A stretch of 52,078 nt of DNA from JADHOX01 sp038120515 (lineage in GTDB: Bacteria > Pseudomonadota > Alphaproteobacteria > Rickettsiales > JABIRX01), in NCBI GenBank assembly GCA_038120515.1, contig JAYOLW010000011.1, forward strand, positions 1 to 52,078, written 5' to 3'. How positions within the stretch are numbered: the stretch's first letter is position 1; each line of letters starts with the position of its first letter. Shown here piece by piece: positions 1-8,336 of this stretch. Made by a program: the position numbers and the translations under genes. The notes beneath the pieces are model-generated. The model saw only the letters and a program-made list of their open reading frames with translations. It did no database searches and was not told the DNA's origin.

Positions 1-55
1 CAATCGTTCCAACATTTACATGAACCTTATTTCTTTCAAATACTTCTTTACTCAT
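1..55 (-). CDS. tuf: Elongation factor Tu, N-terminal fragment (cut by window edge)
   Basis: The minus strand reads an ATG at 55 followed by MSKEVFERNKVHVNVGTI, the N-terminus of EF-Tu just before its GHVDHGK P-loop. EF-Tu delivers aminoacyl-tRNA to the ribosome as a GTP complex. Only 18 codons are present; the rest lies beyond base 1. It follows tRNA-Tyr and tRNA-Gly on the same strand, the common bacterial arrangement in which these tRNAs are co-transcribed with tuf. The N-terminus is distinctive, so the identity is fairly secure despite the short length. Confidence 0.85.
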   Translation of the reverse strand, partial: MSKEVFERNKVHVNVGTI

Positions 56-95
56 GCTATAAAACCATAAAACAATTAATATTAACACTCCAAAT

Positions 96-169
96 TGGAG
101 CGGGTGAAGGGAATCGAACCCTCACATTTAGCTTGGAAGGCTAACGCTCTACCATTGAGCTACACCCGC
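96..169 (-). tRNA. tRNA-Gly (anticodon TCC)
   Basis: The minus strand folds as a cloverleaf with acceptor stem GCGGGTG/CACCCGC, a D arm with AGCTC..GAGC, an anticodon loop carrying TCC (plus-strand gga at 135-137) and a T arm GGGTTCGATTCCC. The 3' CCA is encoded (tgg at 96-98). It sits 40 bases upstream of the tuf start and just downstream of tRNA-Tyr. Confidence 0.95.
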
Positions 170-173
170 ACAC

Positions 174-260
174 TGGTAGAGGGAGTAGGATTCGAACCTA
201 CGAACACATTACGTGGGCAGATTTACAGTCTGCTGCCTTTGACCGCTCGGCAATCCCTCC
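174..260 (-). tRNA. tRNA-Tyr (anticodon GTA)
   Basis: A class II tRNA of 87 bases on the minus strand with a long variable arm. The anticodon loop carries GTA (plus-strand tac at 224-226), the T loop is GGTTCGAATCC, and CCA is encoded at 174-176. The acceptor stem is GGAGGGA/TCCCTCT with a G-U pair at the end. It lies only 4 bases from tRNA-Gly, so the two are almost certainly one transcript with tuf. Confidence 0.95.
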
Positions 261-377
261 ACAAATTATTGTGTAAGAGCAGAATTCTTTAAATTACTAT
301 TAAAAAGATGTCAATCAGGAATTTAAATTATTAAAGCTTTATTTACTAACTCAACCAATAATCTACTGAATACAGTT

Positions 378-1121
378 TTACGCAAACTCAAACATTGTTT
401 CATCACGGTAACTCAAAGCCTCTTCAAATGATATCTTTTTTTCATATAATGCTCTACCAATTACAACACCATCTATTCCATATTTAGATAATTTATTAAC
501 CTTCTCTAGATCACTTATGGAAGAAACTCCACCAGAAATTATTAAAGGAATATCACAATTTTTGGCAATCTCTAACGCACCAACCTCATCAAAACCTGAC
601 ATTATACCATCTCTATTAATATCAGTATAGATAATTGCTGCGACACCAATATCTTGAAGCTGGGCAATCAAATCAAATACCAAAACATCAGAATCTTCTA
701 GCCAACCCTCAACAGAAACTTTGTTTGACCTAACATCAACACCCACAACAATTCTTCCAGGAAACATTTCGCAAGCTTGCTTGACCAGATCAATATTTCT
801 TATTGCACTAGTCCCCAAAATTATCCTAGCTATTCCATTATTCAAATAATCTTCGATGGTCTTAATATTTCTTATCCCACCACCGACCTGAATTTTTAAC
901 TCAGTATTTTTAGCAATATCAAAAATAACTTCTTTGTTCATTGGCCGACCTCTTGCCGCACCATCCAAATCTACAACATGAAGCCATTCAAAACCAGCAT
1001 TGCTAAATTGTTTAGCCTGATCTAAGGGATTGGCATTAAACAATGTGACCTGATTAAGATCACCCTGCTTTAACCTTACACAATTTCCATTTTTAATATC
1101 AATAGCTGGATAAATATTCAT
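378..1121 (-). CDS. hisA: Phosphoribosylformimino-AICAR ribotide isomerase HisA
   Basis: Catalyses the Amadori-type isomerisation of ProFAR to PRFAR in cytosolic histidine synthesis. The 247 residues match the usual HisA length and fold as a (beta/alpha)8 barrel. The first catalytic Asp is D8 (PAIDIKNG), the second lies near residue 129 (VVGVDVRS), and phosphate-binding loops GGGIRN, IISGGVSS and VIGRALYE are visible. HisA and the similar HisF are separated by the start: HisA begins MNIYPAIDIKNG. It follows hisH with a 1-base gap, in the series hisB-DUF2628-hisH-hisA. hisF, often next, is absent here; tRNA-Tyr follows instead. Confidence 0.95.
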   Translation of the reverse strand: MNIYPAIDIKNGNCVRLKQGDLNQVTLFNANPLDQAKQFSNAGFEWLHVVDLDGAARGRPMNKEVIFDIAKNTELKIQVGGGIRNIKTIEDYLNNGIARIILGTSAIRNIDLVKQACEMFPGRIVVGVDVRSNKVSVEGWLEDSDVLVFDLIAQLQDIGVAAIIYTDINRDGIMSGFDEVGALEIAKNCDIPLIISGGVSSISDLEKVNKLSKYGIDGVVIGRALYEKKISFEEALSYRDETMFEFA

Positions 1122-1122
1122 G

Positions 1123-1734
1123 TTATATTTGAATAAAATGTTTTAATAATTCAACACCCTGTGACCCGCTTTTTTCAGGATGAAATTGTGTAGCTAGTAT
1201 ATTCTCTTTATATAATATGCAAGGAAATTTAATACCATATTCACAATAAGCAGCTACATCAGCTTCGTCAAATGCATCAAAATAATAAGAATGCACAAAA
1301 TAAAAATCTTGTTTATCGAAAATATTAAATTTCGAATTAGATACCAAGATATCATTCCAACCCATATGAGGTAAAATTAATTTATCACTAGCAACAATTT
1401 TTTTAACCTGACCAGATATAAGTGACAAACCTCTAGTAACACCATTTTCATATCCACAATCTGATAACAACTGCATACCAACGCAAATACCCATAAAAGG
1501 CATACGCCTTATTTCAACATGACTCATAATAGCATCAATCAGACCTTCAGTAGAATTTAAATTATGAGCAACCTTATTATATGCACCCTGCCCTGGCATA
1601 ACCAAATAATCTGTCAAGGCAATATCTTTGGAAGAGCTTGTTACCCTCACATCAATACCATCAAGTCTTTTAAAGGCATTATAGATCGACCTTAAATTAC
1701 CAGCGCCAAAATCCAATATTGATAATTTTTTCAT
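1123..1734 (-). CDS. hisH: Imidazole glycerol phosphate synthase glutaminase subunit HisH
   Basis: Class I glutamine amidotransferase that supplies ammonia to HisF for making imidazole glycerol phosphate and AICAR. The 203 residues carry the nucleophile C84 in GICVGMQLL and the catalytic His/Glu pair H185 and E187 in QFHPEKSG, with the N-terminal signature LDFGAGNLRS. Length and motifs are normal, so it looks functional. It lies 1 base before hisA and 6 bases after the DUF2628 gene, so translation is probably coupled. Its partner HisF must be encoded elsewhere. Confidence 0.96.
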   Translation of the reverse strand: MKKLSILDFGAGNLRSIYNAFKRLDGIDVRVTSSSKDIALTDYLVMPGQGAYNKVAHNLNSTEGLIDAIMSHVEIRRMPFMGICVGMQLLSDCGYENGVTRGLSLISGQVKKIVASDKLILPHMGWNDILVSNSKFNIFDKQDFYFVHSYYFDAFDEADVAAYCEYGIKFPCILYKENILATQFHPEKSGSQGVELLKHFIQI

Positions 1735-1740
1735 AAAAAA

Positions 1741-2103
1741 TCAGTTAAAATGACAAAACATATATTTCGCTTCAAAAGAACTATTTGCATATACTAACTT
1801 CTGAAACTGGAAACCTTTATGCTTAAGACCACTTTCAATCATATCACCAGACTCAATACCAAAGAAAACCAACATAAACAAAGTTACAACCATTCCCGTA
1901 AAATCATTAATCAAACCTAGCGCTTCAACGCGACCAATTAATGCAAAAATCAAGAAAATCATTAAAGATATATAATACTGCTTTTTGAACAAAGCCCACC
2001 AAAAATTGAAAACAACAGCCCAAACATTAAATGACTTCTGCACTGCTACAACATCCCTCAACGATTCAACTGAATTTTGAGTATAAACAGCAAAAACCTT
2101 CAT
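1741..2103 (-). CDS. DUF2628-type small membrane protein in the his operon
   Basis: A 120-residue protein between hisB and hisH, abutting hisB with no gap. It begins MKVFAVYTQN, then has the aromatic run VWAVVFNFWWALFKKQYY, which resembles DUF2628 proteins (pattern F-x-P/F-W-W-A-L before the first membrane helix). Two hydrophobic segments follow, at roughly residues 45-62 and 68-83. A DUF2628 gene in exactly this place is known from other alphaproteobacterial his operons, which supports the family call. Its function is unknown; a role linked to histidine synthesis is inference from position only. Confidence 0.7.
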   Translation of the reverse strand: MKVFAVYTQNSVESLRDVVAVQKSFNVWAVVFNFWWALFKKQYYISLMIFLIFALIGRVEALGLINDFTGMVVTLFMLVFFGIESGDMIESGLKHKGFQFQKLVYANSSFEAKYMFCHFN

Positions 2104-2691
2104 TTATATAGAACCTTTAGTTGATGGTATTTTACCTTTTTGCCTATCATCAATTGTAAAAGCCTTTCTAAGCGAATGAGCTAAAGCCTTATAACATGAT
2201 TCAATTTTATGATGATTGTTCTGGCCATATAGGTTTTTAACATGAATATTAGCTTTTAAGCTACCGGAAAAAGCATTAAACCATTCCGCAAAAAGCTCTA
2301 CATCAAAATTACCAATCCTATCAGATGTAAAATTAACATCAAAAACGGAAGCCGGCCTTCCAGAAATATCAACTGCAACAAGCGTCAAAACATCGTCCAT
2401 CGGAACAACACTATGAGCAAATCTCGTAATCCCAGCCTTATCACCAAGAGCCTGCGCTAGAGCCTTCCCTAATACAATCCCAACATCTTCGCATGTATGA
2501 TGAAAATCAACATGAATATCACCCTTTGCCACAAGATCTATATCAATCAAACTATGCTTAGATAACTGCTCTAACATATGATCAAAAAACGGTATACCTG
2601 TATCAATTTGATAGGTACCTGTACCATCTATATTTACCGTTACCTTAACATCAGTTTCATTAGTTTTGCGCGATATACTTGCTTTTCTCAT
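2104..2691 (-). CDS. hisB: Imidazoleglycerol-phosphate dehydratase HisB
   Basis: Manganese-dependent dehydration of imidazole glycerol phosphate to imidazole acetol phosphate in histidine synthesis. The 195 residues are the monofunctional form, without the N-terminal histidinol-phosphatase domain of E. coli HisB. Metal-binding motifs are HHTCED (around residue 64) and NNHHKIE near residue 160, with DHMLEQLSKH near residue 37. It is the first gene of the visible his operon; about 145 bases upstream lies the divergent mlaA gene, so the operon promoter is probably in that spacer. No strong Shine-Dalgarno sequence precedes the ATG. Confidence 0.96.
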   Translation of the reverse strand: MRKASISRKTNETDVKVTVNIDGTGTYQIDTGIPFFDHMLEQLSKHSLIDIDLVAKGDIHVDFHHTCEDVGIVLGKALAQALGDKAGITRFAHSVVPMDDVLTLVAVDISGRPASVFDVNFTSDRIGNFDVELFAEWFNAFSGSLKANIHVKNLYGQNNHHKIESCYKALAHSLRKAFTIDDRQKGKIPSTKGSI

Positions 2692-2765
2692 AGTTAAAAT
2701 TTAAATTTAAACATAAATTATAATCAAAAAAAGGTATTTAACAAATATTTTTTCATAATTAACAA

Positions 2766-2794
2766 TTGTTTATACATAAACTTTTCTATAAAAT
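2766..2794 (+). promoter_or_regulatory. Candidate sigma70-like promoter for mlaA
   Basis: In the 145-base hisB/mlaA divergent spacer the plus strand has TTGTTT at 2766-2771 and TAAAAT at 2789-2794, spaced 17 bases, with the mlaA ATG about 43 bases further on. The spacer is so AT-rich that such matches arise by chance, so this is only a candidate. Confidence 0.3.
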
Positions 2795-2836
2795 GAAAAT
2801 AAAATCATTTTGAAATCGAATTAAAATAAATTTTAT

Positions 2837-3553
2837 ATGAAACTAAAACTGATTCTGCTTTCTTTCATTTCAATCACATACCTCTCAATTAGTAATGCTA
2901 ATGCTAATTCAATATTTGATAATGAGGATAATGAATATTATCAGACACAAATAAAGGATCCTTTAGAACCTATCAACAAAAAGATATTTAAGTTTAATTT
3001 CTATGTCGATAAATACACAATAAAGCCCCTTGCCAAAATCTATAAAAATCACGTACCTACTCAAATAAAATCAGGATTGAGGAATTTTACTCAAAACCTT
3101 AGCACACCATTATCAGCCTTATCATCACTTTTTATCCTAGATTTCAAAAACAGCGCTTACAATCTTACTTCATTTAGCATGAATAGTACTTTTGGCTTAT
3201 TAGGTTTTTTTAATATAACATCTAAATTATCTCAAAAAGAGAAAAATATAAACTTCGTAAATGTTTTCAAACATTATAAATTTGACGAAGGAATCTATCT
3301 GGTACTTCCTTTACTTGGACCACAAACTTCAACTAATTTTATAGCCGCAGGTCTTAATACCATACTTAACCCATTATATAAAATTAATTACAACAATAAC
3401 GAAAAAGAAATTGCATTTAGAACAACCACAAAATTTATAGAAATTATAGATTTTCGTGCTAGTAATTATAACAATATTAACAATTTATATAATTATTCAT
3501 TAGATCCTTATATCGCAGTTAGAAATATATATTATCAAAATCATGAGAATTAA
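2837..3553 (+). CDS. mlaA: MlaA/VacJ family outer-membrane lipid-removal protein
   Basis: MlaA extracts misplaced phospholipids from the outer leaflet of the outer membrane and passes them to periplasmic MlaC. The 238 residues start with a signal peptide (hydrophobic residues 5-20, then ANANS), followed by the family signature KDPLEPINKKIFKFN near residue 41 and a later NSTFGLLGFF motif. E. coli MlaA is a lipoprotein, but this one has no cysteine at all, so it cannot be lipidated by the usual route. It overlaps mlaC by 11 bases. The inner-membrane MlaFEDB transporter genes are not in this window. Confidence 0.9.
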   Translation: MKLKLILLSFISITYLSISNANANSIFDNEDNEYYQTQIKDPLEPINKKIFKFNFYVDKYTIKPLAKIYKNHVPTQIKSGLRNFTQNLSTPLSALSSLFILDFKNSAYNLTSFSMNSTFGLLGFFNITSKLSQKEKNINFVNVFKHYKFDEGIYLVLPLLGPQTSTNFIAAGLNTILNPLYKINYNNNEKEIAFRTTTKFIEIIDFRASNYNNINNLYNYSLDPYIAVRNIYYQNHEN

Positions 3554-4139
3554 AAACATATTTCTTATTATAACTCTATCTTGTTCATTGTCATTTGCAA
3601 ACTATAATGAAAGCAATGAGGCAGAGCTATTTATTGAAAACTTTACCAATAATATATTCAATATAATATCGAATAAAAACTCAAGTCATGAAAAAACAAT
3701 AGCATCGCTTAGCTATGAAATAAAACAAAATATTGATCTGAACTATATTTGTAACTTCGTCATTGGAAGACAATGGAAAACAGCAAGCCCAGAATTTAAA
3801 AAAAAGTTTCTTGACCTATATGAAAGATACTTAATTGCATTATACGCTCCTCAATTTAAAGGCTATAGTGGCGAAGTTTTTAAAATAATCAAAACTGAAG
3901 AAATAAGAACAAACAGATTTAGTTCGCAAATAGTTTTCATTACAAATGATAAAACCCAAATTAATCTTAATATCTATTTTATAAAGAATGACAAAAACCA
4001 ATTTAAAATAGTTGATGTAACTGGCGAAGGTATAAGTATAATAGCTTCACAACGCGAAGAATTTAACTCAATTATCAGCACTTATGGATTAGATTACTTT
4101 TTAGAGTCATTCCAAGAAAAAATTCAAATTTCACATTAG
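3543..4139 (+). CDS. mlaC: MlaC-like periplasmic phospholipid-binding protein
   Basis: Toluene-tolerance Ttg2D/MlaC family: a soluble periplasmic carrier moving phospholipid between MlaA and the MlaFEDB transporter. The 198 residues have a signal peptide (hydrophobic run 5-18, cleavage near SFA-NYN), then the family pattern IDLNYICNFVIGRQWKTAS near residue 60 and FLDLYERYLIALYAPQFKGY near residue 90. The start lies inside the end of mlaA (11-base overlap), so the pair is probably translationally coupled. folC begins 6 bases after the stop. Confidence 0.85.
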   Translation: MRIKNIFLIITLSCSLSFANYNESNEAELFIENFTNNIFNIISNKNSSHEKTIASLSYEIKQNIDLNYICNFVIGRQWKTASPEFKKKFLDLYERYLIALYAPQFKGYSGEVFKIIKTEEIRTNRFSSQIVFITNDKTQINLNIYFIKNDKNQFKIVDVTGEGISIIASQREEFNSIISTYGLDYFLESFQEKIQISH

Positions 4140-4145
4140 GCGACC

Positions 4146-5426
4146 GTGTTATATCCTCACTGGCCTAAACCATTAGGATTCTTAAAAAAAGTGGACAATA
4201 ACCAACTAGTTAGAGACGCCCTTAACTATATTGGTAACCCACAAAAAAAATTAAAGAATATAATTCACATAGCTGGAACAAATGGAAAAGGCTCAACATT
4301 AGCATTTATAAAGCAAATTTTACTTACAAACAACTACACTGTAAACTGCTTTACATCTCCACATTTAATACATTTTAACGAACAATACTTTGTTCAAAAC
4401 CAAATAATATCTAATGAAAATCTCACAAGATATTTAGAAGAAGTAAGATTAAAAATTGAAGAAAAATTCAATTTATCATATTTTCAAGCAACAACCATCT
4501 CAGCTTTTTATATATTTAACAAATTTAACTCTGACTTCAACTTAATCGAAACTGGTCTTGGCGGAAGAATTGATCCAACCAATGTATTTACAAATAAACT
4601 TGCTGCAATTCTATCACCAATTTCATATGATCATATGGAGTTTCTTGGAAATAATCTTTTACAAATCACTTGCGAGAAGGCAGATATCTTAAACAATGCC
4701 GAAAATGTAATTATTGCAAAACAAAAGCCAATAGTAAATGCCTGTCTAAAAATCATACTTAAAGATAAAAATTTCAATTCTGCCAAATACTTTAAAAAAG
4801 CATATGACTTTGATTTTGACGATAAGAATTTCTATTATATCGATATAGAAAATGAAAGAATAGAACAATATAACAAACCAAGTCTTCTTGGGTGCCACCA
4901 ATTTATAAATCTTGCAACAGCATTAACAACAATTAACACACTAACAAAACACTTCACATTTGATAGAGAAAAAATCAATAATTCCATACAAAAAACACAA
5001 TGGATTGGAAGGTTAGAACAAATCAAAATTTCGAAAAGCCACCTTAACAACCAACAAAGCGTAATATACTTTGATGGAGCACATAATGATAATGGGGCAC
5101 GATATTTAGCATCTTGGATAAAAAAAACTCCATTCAATGGAGAAACTATATTAATTTATGGAAGAAGCAGTGGAAAAAACCACAACTCATTTCTTAAAAA
5201 GTTTAAAAATATAATTTCTAAAATATATATAGTTGAAGTTCAAAACGAAGCTAAACCAGCAAGCATAGATGAAATAAAAAAAAATCTCACATTAAATAAC
5301 TTTAATATAAAATATTGTAATGATTTATTTGAGGCAATTATCTGTAATAAAGAAAAAAAACAGCCTATAAGAGTCGTTATTTGCGGCTCATTATTTTTAT
5401 ATAGAGATATCAAAAATTTTTTTTAA
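4146..5426 (+). CDS. folC: Folylpolyglutamate synthase / dihydrofolate synthase FolC
   Basis: Mur-ligase-family enzyme that adds glutamate to dihydropteroate or folates using ATP. The 426-residue protein has the P-loop GTNGKGS at 44-50, then TSPHLIHFNE, the family motif ETGLGGRIDPTN near residue 137, SYDHMEFLG near residue 160, and the C-terminal-domain motif FDGAHNDNG near residue 310. The start is GTG, 6 bases after mlaC. The coding strand is very A-rich. accD, a common partner in other alphaproteobacteria, is not adjacent. Confidence 0.95.
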   Translation: MLYPHWPKPLGFLKKVDNNQLVRDALNYIGNPQKKLKNIIHIAGTNGKGSTLAFIKQILLTNNYTVNCFTSPHLIHFNEQYFVQNQIISNENLTRYLEEVRLKIEEKFNLSYFQATTISAFYIFNKFNSDFNLIETGLGGRIDPTNVFTNKLAAILSPISYDHMEFLGNNLLQITCEKADILNNAENVIIAKQKPIVNACLKIILKDKNFNSAKYFKKAYDFDFDDKNFYYIDIENERIEQYNKPSLLGCHQFINLATALTTINTLTKHFTFDREKINNSIQKTQWIGRLEQIKISKSHLNNQQSVIYFDGAHNDNGARYLASWIKKTPFNGETILIYGRSSGKNHNSFLKKFKNIISKIYIVEVQNEAKPASIDEIKKNLTLNNFNIKYCNDLFEAIICNKEKKQPIRVVICGSLFLYRDIKNFF

Positions 5427-5453
5427 AATTTTCTTTTAATGATACTGAATTTG

Positions 5454-5462
5454 TGTTACAAT
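5454..5462 (+). promoter_or_regulatory. Candidate extended -10 promoter for carD
   Basis: TGTTACAAT at 5454-5462 matches an extended -10 element (TGn followed by TACAAT). It lies in the 67-base gap after folC and would start RNA near 5469, about 25 bases before the carD ATG at 5494. No convincing -35 box is visible, which is usual for extended -10 promoters. Confidence 0.4.
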
Positions 5463-5493
5463 GCATCAAAACAATCTTATTACTTGAAAAGTT

Positions 5494-6102
5494 ATGGCAA
5501 AAAAAACCTTCCAAATCAAAGATCATGTCGTGTACCCTTCTCATGGCGTCGGTCAAATTAAAGAAATCAATACTCAAGCTATTGCAGGACAAAGTATAGA
5601 ATTTTTTATCATATACTTTGAAAAAGAAAAAATGCAACTTAGCGTTCCAGTAGCAAGAGCTGAAAAGATTGGTTTAAGAAAATTATGTACTGAACACGAT
5701 ATCGAAAAAGCTTTTGATATCATTTCAGAAAAAGCTCAAACATCACGTGGGATAATGTGGTCACGTAGAGCACAGGAATATGAACGGAAAATTAACTCTG
5801 GAGATATTTTCTCTGTAGCTGAAGTTATCAGAGACCTGCACAGGAATGTAAAAAACCCTGATAGATCATACAGTGAAAGAATGATTTATGAAGCTGCTTT
5901 TAATAGATTTGTCAGCGAAGCCAGCTTAATTAAAAAACAAGATATAAATTTATTTGAAGAAGAATTCTACAAGATGCTTAAGATTGATGACGTAATTGAT
6001 ATATCAGAGCTAAATCACTTTGATGATATTGACGGATTTGATGAAGAAGCAAATTCAAGCTCTGATGAAGACGAAGACGAGGATGATATAATTGCTGCAT
6101 AA
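5494..6102 (+). CDS. carD: CarD/CdnL-family RNA polymerase-binding transcription regulator
   Basis: CarD/CdnL proteins bind the RNA polymerase beta subunit and stabilise open promoter complexes, notably at rRNA promoters. The 202 residues contain the N-terminal RNAP-interaction domain (HVVYPSHGVGQIKEI from about residue 9, then VPVARAEKIGLRKL), a helical C-terminal domain with MWSRRAQEYERKINSGD near residue 87, and an acidic tail (SSSDEDEDEDD). Length and layout are as in other alphaproteobacterial CarD proteins. It has its own probable promoter and a strong terminator right after the stop, so it is probably a single-gene unit. Confidence 0.93.
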   Translation: MAKKTFQIKDHVVYPSHGVGQIKEINTQAIAGQSIEFFIIYFEKEKMQLSVPVARAEKIGLRKLCTEHDIEKAFDIISEKAQTSRGIMWSRRAQEYERKINSGDIFSVAEVIRDLHRNVKNPDRSYSERMIYEAAFNRFVSEASLIKKQDINLFEEEFYKMLKIDDVIDISELNHFDDIDGFDEEANSSSDEDEDEDDIIAA

Positions 6103-6105
6103 ATA

Positions 6106-6135
6106 AAAACCAACCTTGGAAACAAGGTTGGTTTT
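6106..6135. terminator. Bidirectional intrinsic terminator between carD and sucD
   Basis: A perfect 13-bp inverted repeat, aaaaccaaccttg (6106-6118) and caaggttggtttt (6123-6135), with a GAAA loop. It ends in a T run on the plus strand and, read from the other side, also on the minus strand. It lies 3 bases after carD and about 20 bases after sucD, which converge, so it can serve both. Confidence 0.92.
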
Positions 6136-6155
6136 CATTATCTGATTGTTGAAAA

Positions 6156-7037
6156 TTATTTTAAAACTTCTGCTAGTTTTTGACCGATTTTAGCTGGTGA
6201 ATCACTTACGGCTATACCAGCAGATAACATTGCCTCGATTTTACTTTCTGCAGTTCCCTGTCCACCAGAAACTATTGCACCGGCATGACCCATTCTTTTT
6301 CCTGGAGGTGCAGTTTTACCAGCAATAAAACCAACAATAGGCTTAGACCTACCCTTTCTAGCTTCAGCTTTTATAAAAGCAGCAGCCTCTTCCTCATCAG
6401 TACCACCAATCTCACCAATCATAACAATTGATTTAGTAGCATCATCAGAAAGAAACATATCTAAACAATCAATAAAGTTTGTACCATTTACTGGATCACC
6501 ACCAATACCAATACAGGTAGACTGACCTAAACCTAGGGCTGATGTTTGAAACACCGCCTCATATGTTAAGGTTCCAGACCTTGAAACAATACCAACTGAT
6601 CCAGGCTTATGAATATGTCCAGGCATAATTCCAATTTTGCACTCACCTGGAGTGATAATTCCAGGACAATTTGGTCCTATTAATCTTGTTTTCGAACCTT
6701 TTAGGGCTTTTTTTACTTTAACCATATCCAAAACAGGTATTCCTTCCGTAATACAAATTGCTAACTCTATCTCAGAATCTATAGCTTCCAAAATAGCATC
6801 TGCAGCAAAAGGAGGTGGAACATAAATAACAGTAGCATTTGCTTCAGTTGCAGCTTTTGCTTCAGCTACAGTATTGAAAATTGGCAAACCTAAATGATTA
6901 CCACCACCTTTATACGGAGTCACTCCGCCTACCATTTGTGTTCCATATGCAACAGCCTGCTCAGAATGGAAAGTACCTTGAGCTCCCGTGAACCCCTGAC
7001 AAATTACTTTTGTGTTTTTATTAACTAATACTGACAT
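6156..7037 (-). CDS. sucD: Succinyl-CoA synthetase alpha subunit SucD
   Basis: Alpha subunit of succinate-CoA ligase, the TCA-cycle step that makes ATP or GTP from succinyl-CoA. The 293 residues show the CoA-binding start CQGFTGAQGTFHSEQA and the phosphorylated active-site His near residue 251 in GHAGAIVSGG. A clear Shine-Dalgarno-like AAGAGGA precedes the ATG. It follows sucC by 9 bases in the usual sucC-sucD order. The rest of the TCA complex genes are not here. Confidence 0.97.
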   Translation of the reverse strand: MSVLVNKNTKVICQGFTGAQGTFHSEQAVAYGTQMVGGVTPYKGGGNHLGLPIFNTVAEAKAATEANATVIYVPPPFAADAILEAIDSEIELAICITEGIPVLDMVKVKKALKGSKTRLIGPNCPGIITPGECKIGIMPGHIHKPGSVGIVSRSGTLTYEAVFQTSALGLGQSTCIGIGGDPVNGTNFIDCLDMFLSDDATKSIVMIGEIGGTDEEEAAAFIKAEARKGRSKPIVGFIAGKTAPPGKRMGHAGAIVSGGQGTAESKIEAMLSAGIAVSDSPAKIGQKLAEVLK

Positions 7038-7046
7038 TTTTTCCTC

Positions 7047-8225
7047 TTAAGCAACATTTTTTTTATTTTTTACAGCTTCCACTATTTTTATCGCTGCATC
7101 ATCAAGATCACTTGCTGGTATAATATCTAAACCAGAATTTGATAAAGCTTGTTTACCAAGCTCAACATTTGTTCCCTCAAGTCTAACAACTAATGGAATA
7201 GAAATACTTACTTCTTTTGCAGCAGCAATAATACCTTCAGCAATAATATCACATCTCATAATTCCACCAAAAATATTTACCAAAATACCTTTAACATTAG
7301 TATCAGATAAAATAATTTTGAATGCTTCAGTAACCCTTTCCTTAGTTGCTCCACCACCAACATCAAGGAAATTAGCAGGCTCTGCACCATATAACTTGAT
7401 AATATCCATTGTCGCCATAGCAAGACCAGCACCATTTACCATACAGCCAATATCACCGTCCATTTTAATATATGACAAACCATTATCAGATGCTCTTGAC
7501 TCAAGCTCGTTTTCTTCAGTTTCATCACGATAACTTACAACGTCAGCTTGTCTATATAAAGCATTATCATCAAAATTAATTTTTGCATCTAATGCAATTA
7601 AATCACCAGATTTAGTTACAACTAAAGGGTTAATCTCAACTTGAGAAGCATCAGTATGAACAAAAGCATCAAAAATACTAGAAACAAGTTTTGAGAATTG
7701 TTTTAATTGCTCCTTAGAAAGGTCTAGCCCAAAAGCTAAACGGCGTATATTATGTCCCTGAATACCAATTGTAGGATCTACATAAATTTTAATAATTTTT
7801 TCAGGGTTAGATTCAGCTACTTCCTCAATATCCATTCCACCCTCTTTTGAACAAACAAAACAAATATTTGATGTTTCTCTATCTAAAACAGCAGATAAAT
7901 AGAATTCTTTATCAATATCAGATCCTTCTTCAATATATAACCGATTAACTTCCTTACCCTCAGGACCAGTTTGATGAGTAATAAGAGTTGAACCAAGCAA
8001 TCTTGACGCCTCTGACTCAACTTCATCAATAGTTTTAACAACTTTAACTCCACCAGCCTTACCTCTACCACCAGCATGAATTTGTGCTTTAACGACGTAA
8101 ACGGAACTATTTAGATTTTTTGCAGCAGATACAGCTTCATCTACAGAAAAAGCAGGAATTCCTTTAGGAACAGGAACCCCAAATTTAGAAAGCAATTCTT
8201 TTGCTTGATATTCATGTATATTCAT
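7047..8225 (-). CDS. sucC: Succinyl-CoA synthetase beta subunit SucC
   Basis: ADP/GDP-forming beta subunit carrying the ATP-grasp domain and, with SucD, the second CoA-ligase half-site. The 392 residues start MNIHEYQAKELLSKFGVPVP and include the nucleotide-binding loop HAGGRGKAGGVK near residue 52, NPLVVT near residue 199 and the C-terminal NIFGGIMRCDIIAEG near residue 317. Length is normal. It lies about 110 bases downstream of the small zinc-finger gene, so it may have its own promoter. Confidence 0.97.
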   Translation of the reverse strand: MNIHEYQAKELLSKFGVPVPKGIPAFSVDEAVSAAKNLNSSVYVVKAQIHAGGRGKAGGVKVVKTIDEVESEASRLLGSTLITHQTGPEGKEVNRLYIEEGSDIDKEFYLSAVLDRETSNICFVCSKEGGMDIEEVAESNPEKIIKIYVDPTIGIQGHNIRRLAFGLDLSKEQLKQFSKLVSSIFDAFVHTDASQVEINPLVVTKSGDLIALDAKINFDDNALYRQADVVSYRDETEENELESRASDNGLSYIKMDGDIGCMVNGAGLAMATMDIIKLYGAEPANFLDVGGGATKERVTEAFKIILSDTNVKGILVNIFGGIMRCDIIAEGIIAAAKEVSISIPLVVRLEGTNVELGKQALSNSGLDIIPASDLDDAAIKIVEAVKNKKNVA

Positions 8226-8336
8226 TTCACTAAAAAATAAGAATTAGGCTGAATAATTTAATTCTTTTTATTTAAAATTAAAGAATAAATTTATAACTCA
8301 GAAATTTAAGACATATCACATTATCTTAATACATAC

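Noticed and set aside
95..292. 65-codon open frame over the first two tRNAs
   Set aside because: It runs through tRNA-Gly and tRNA-Tyr on the opposite strand, so it is not a gene.
8226..8336. Inverted repeat attcttt/aaagaat in the sucC upstream spacer as a regulatory site
   Set aside because: Seven AT-only base pairs with a long loop; no support beyond composition.
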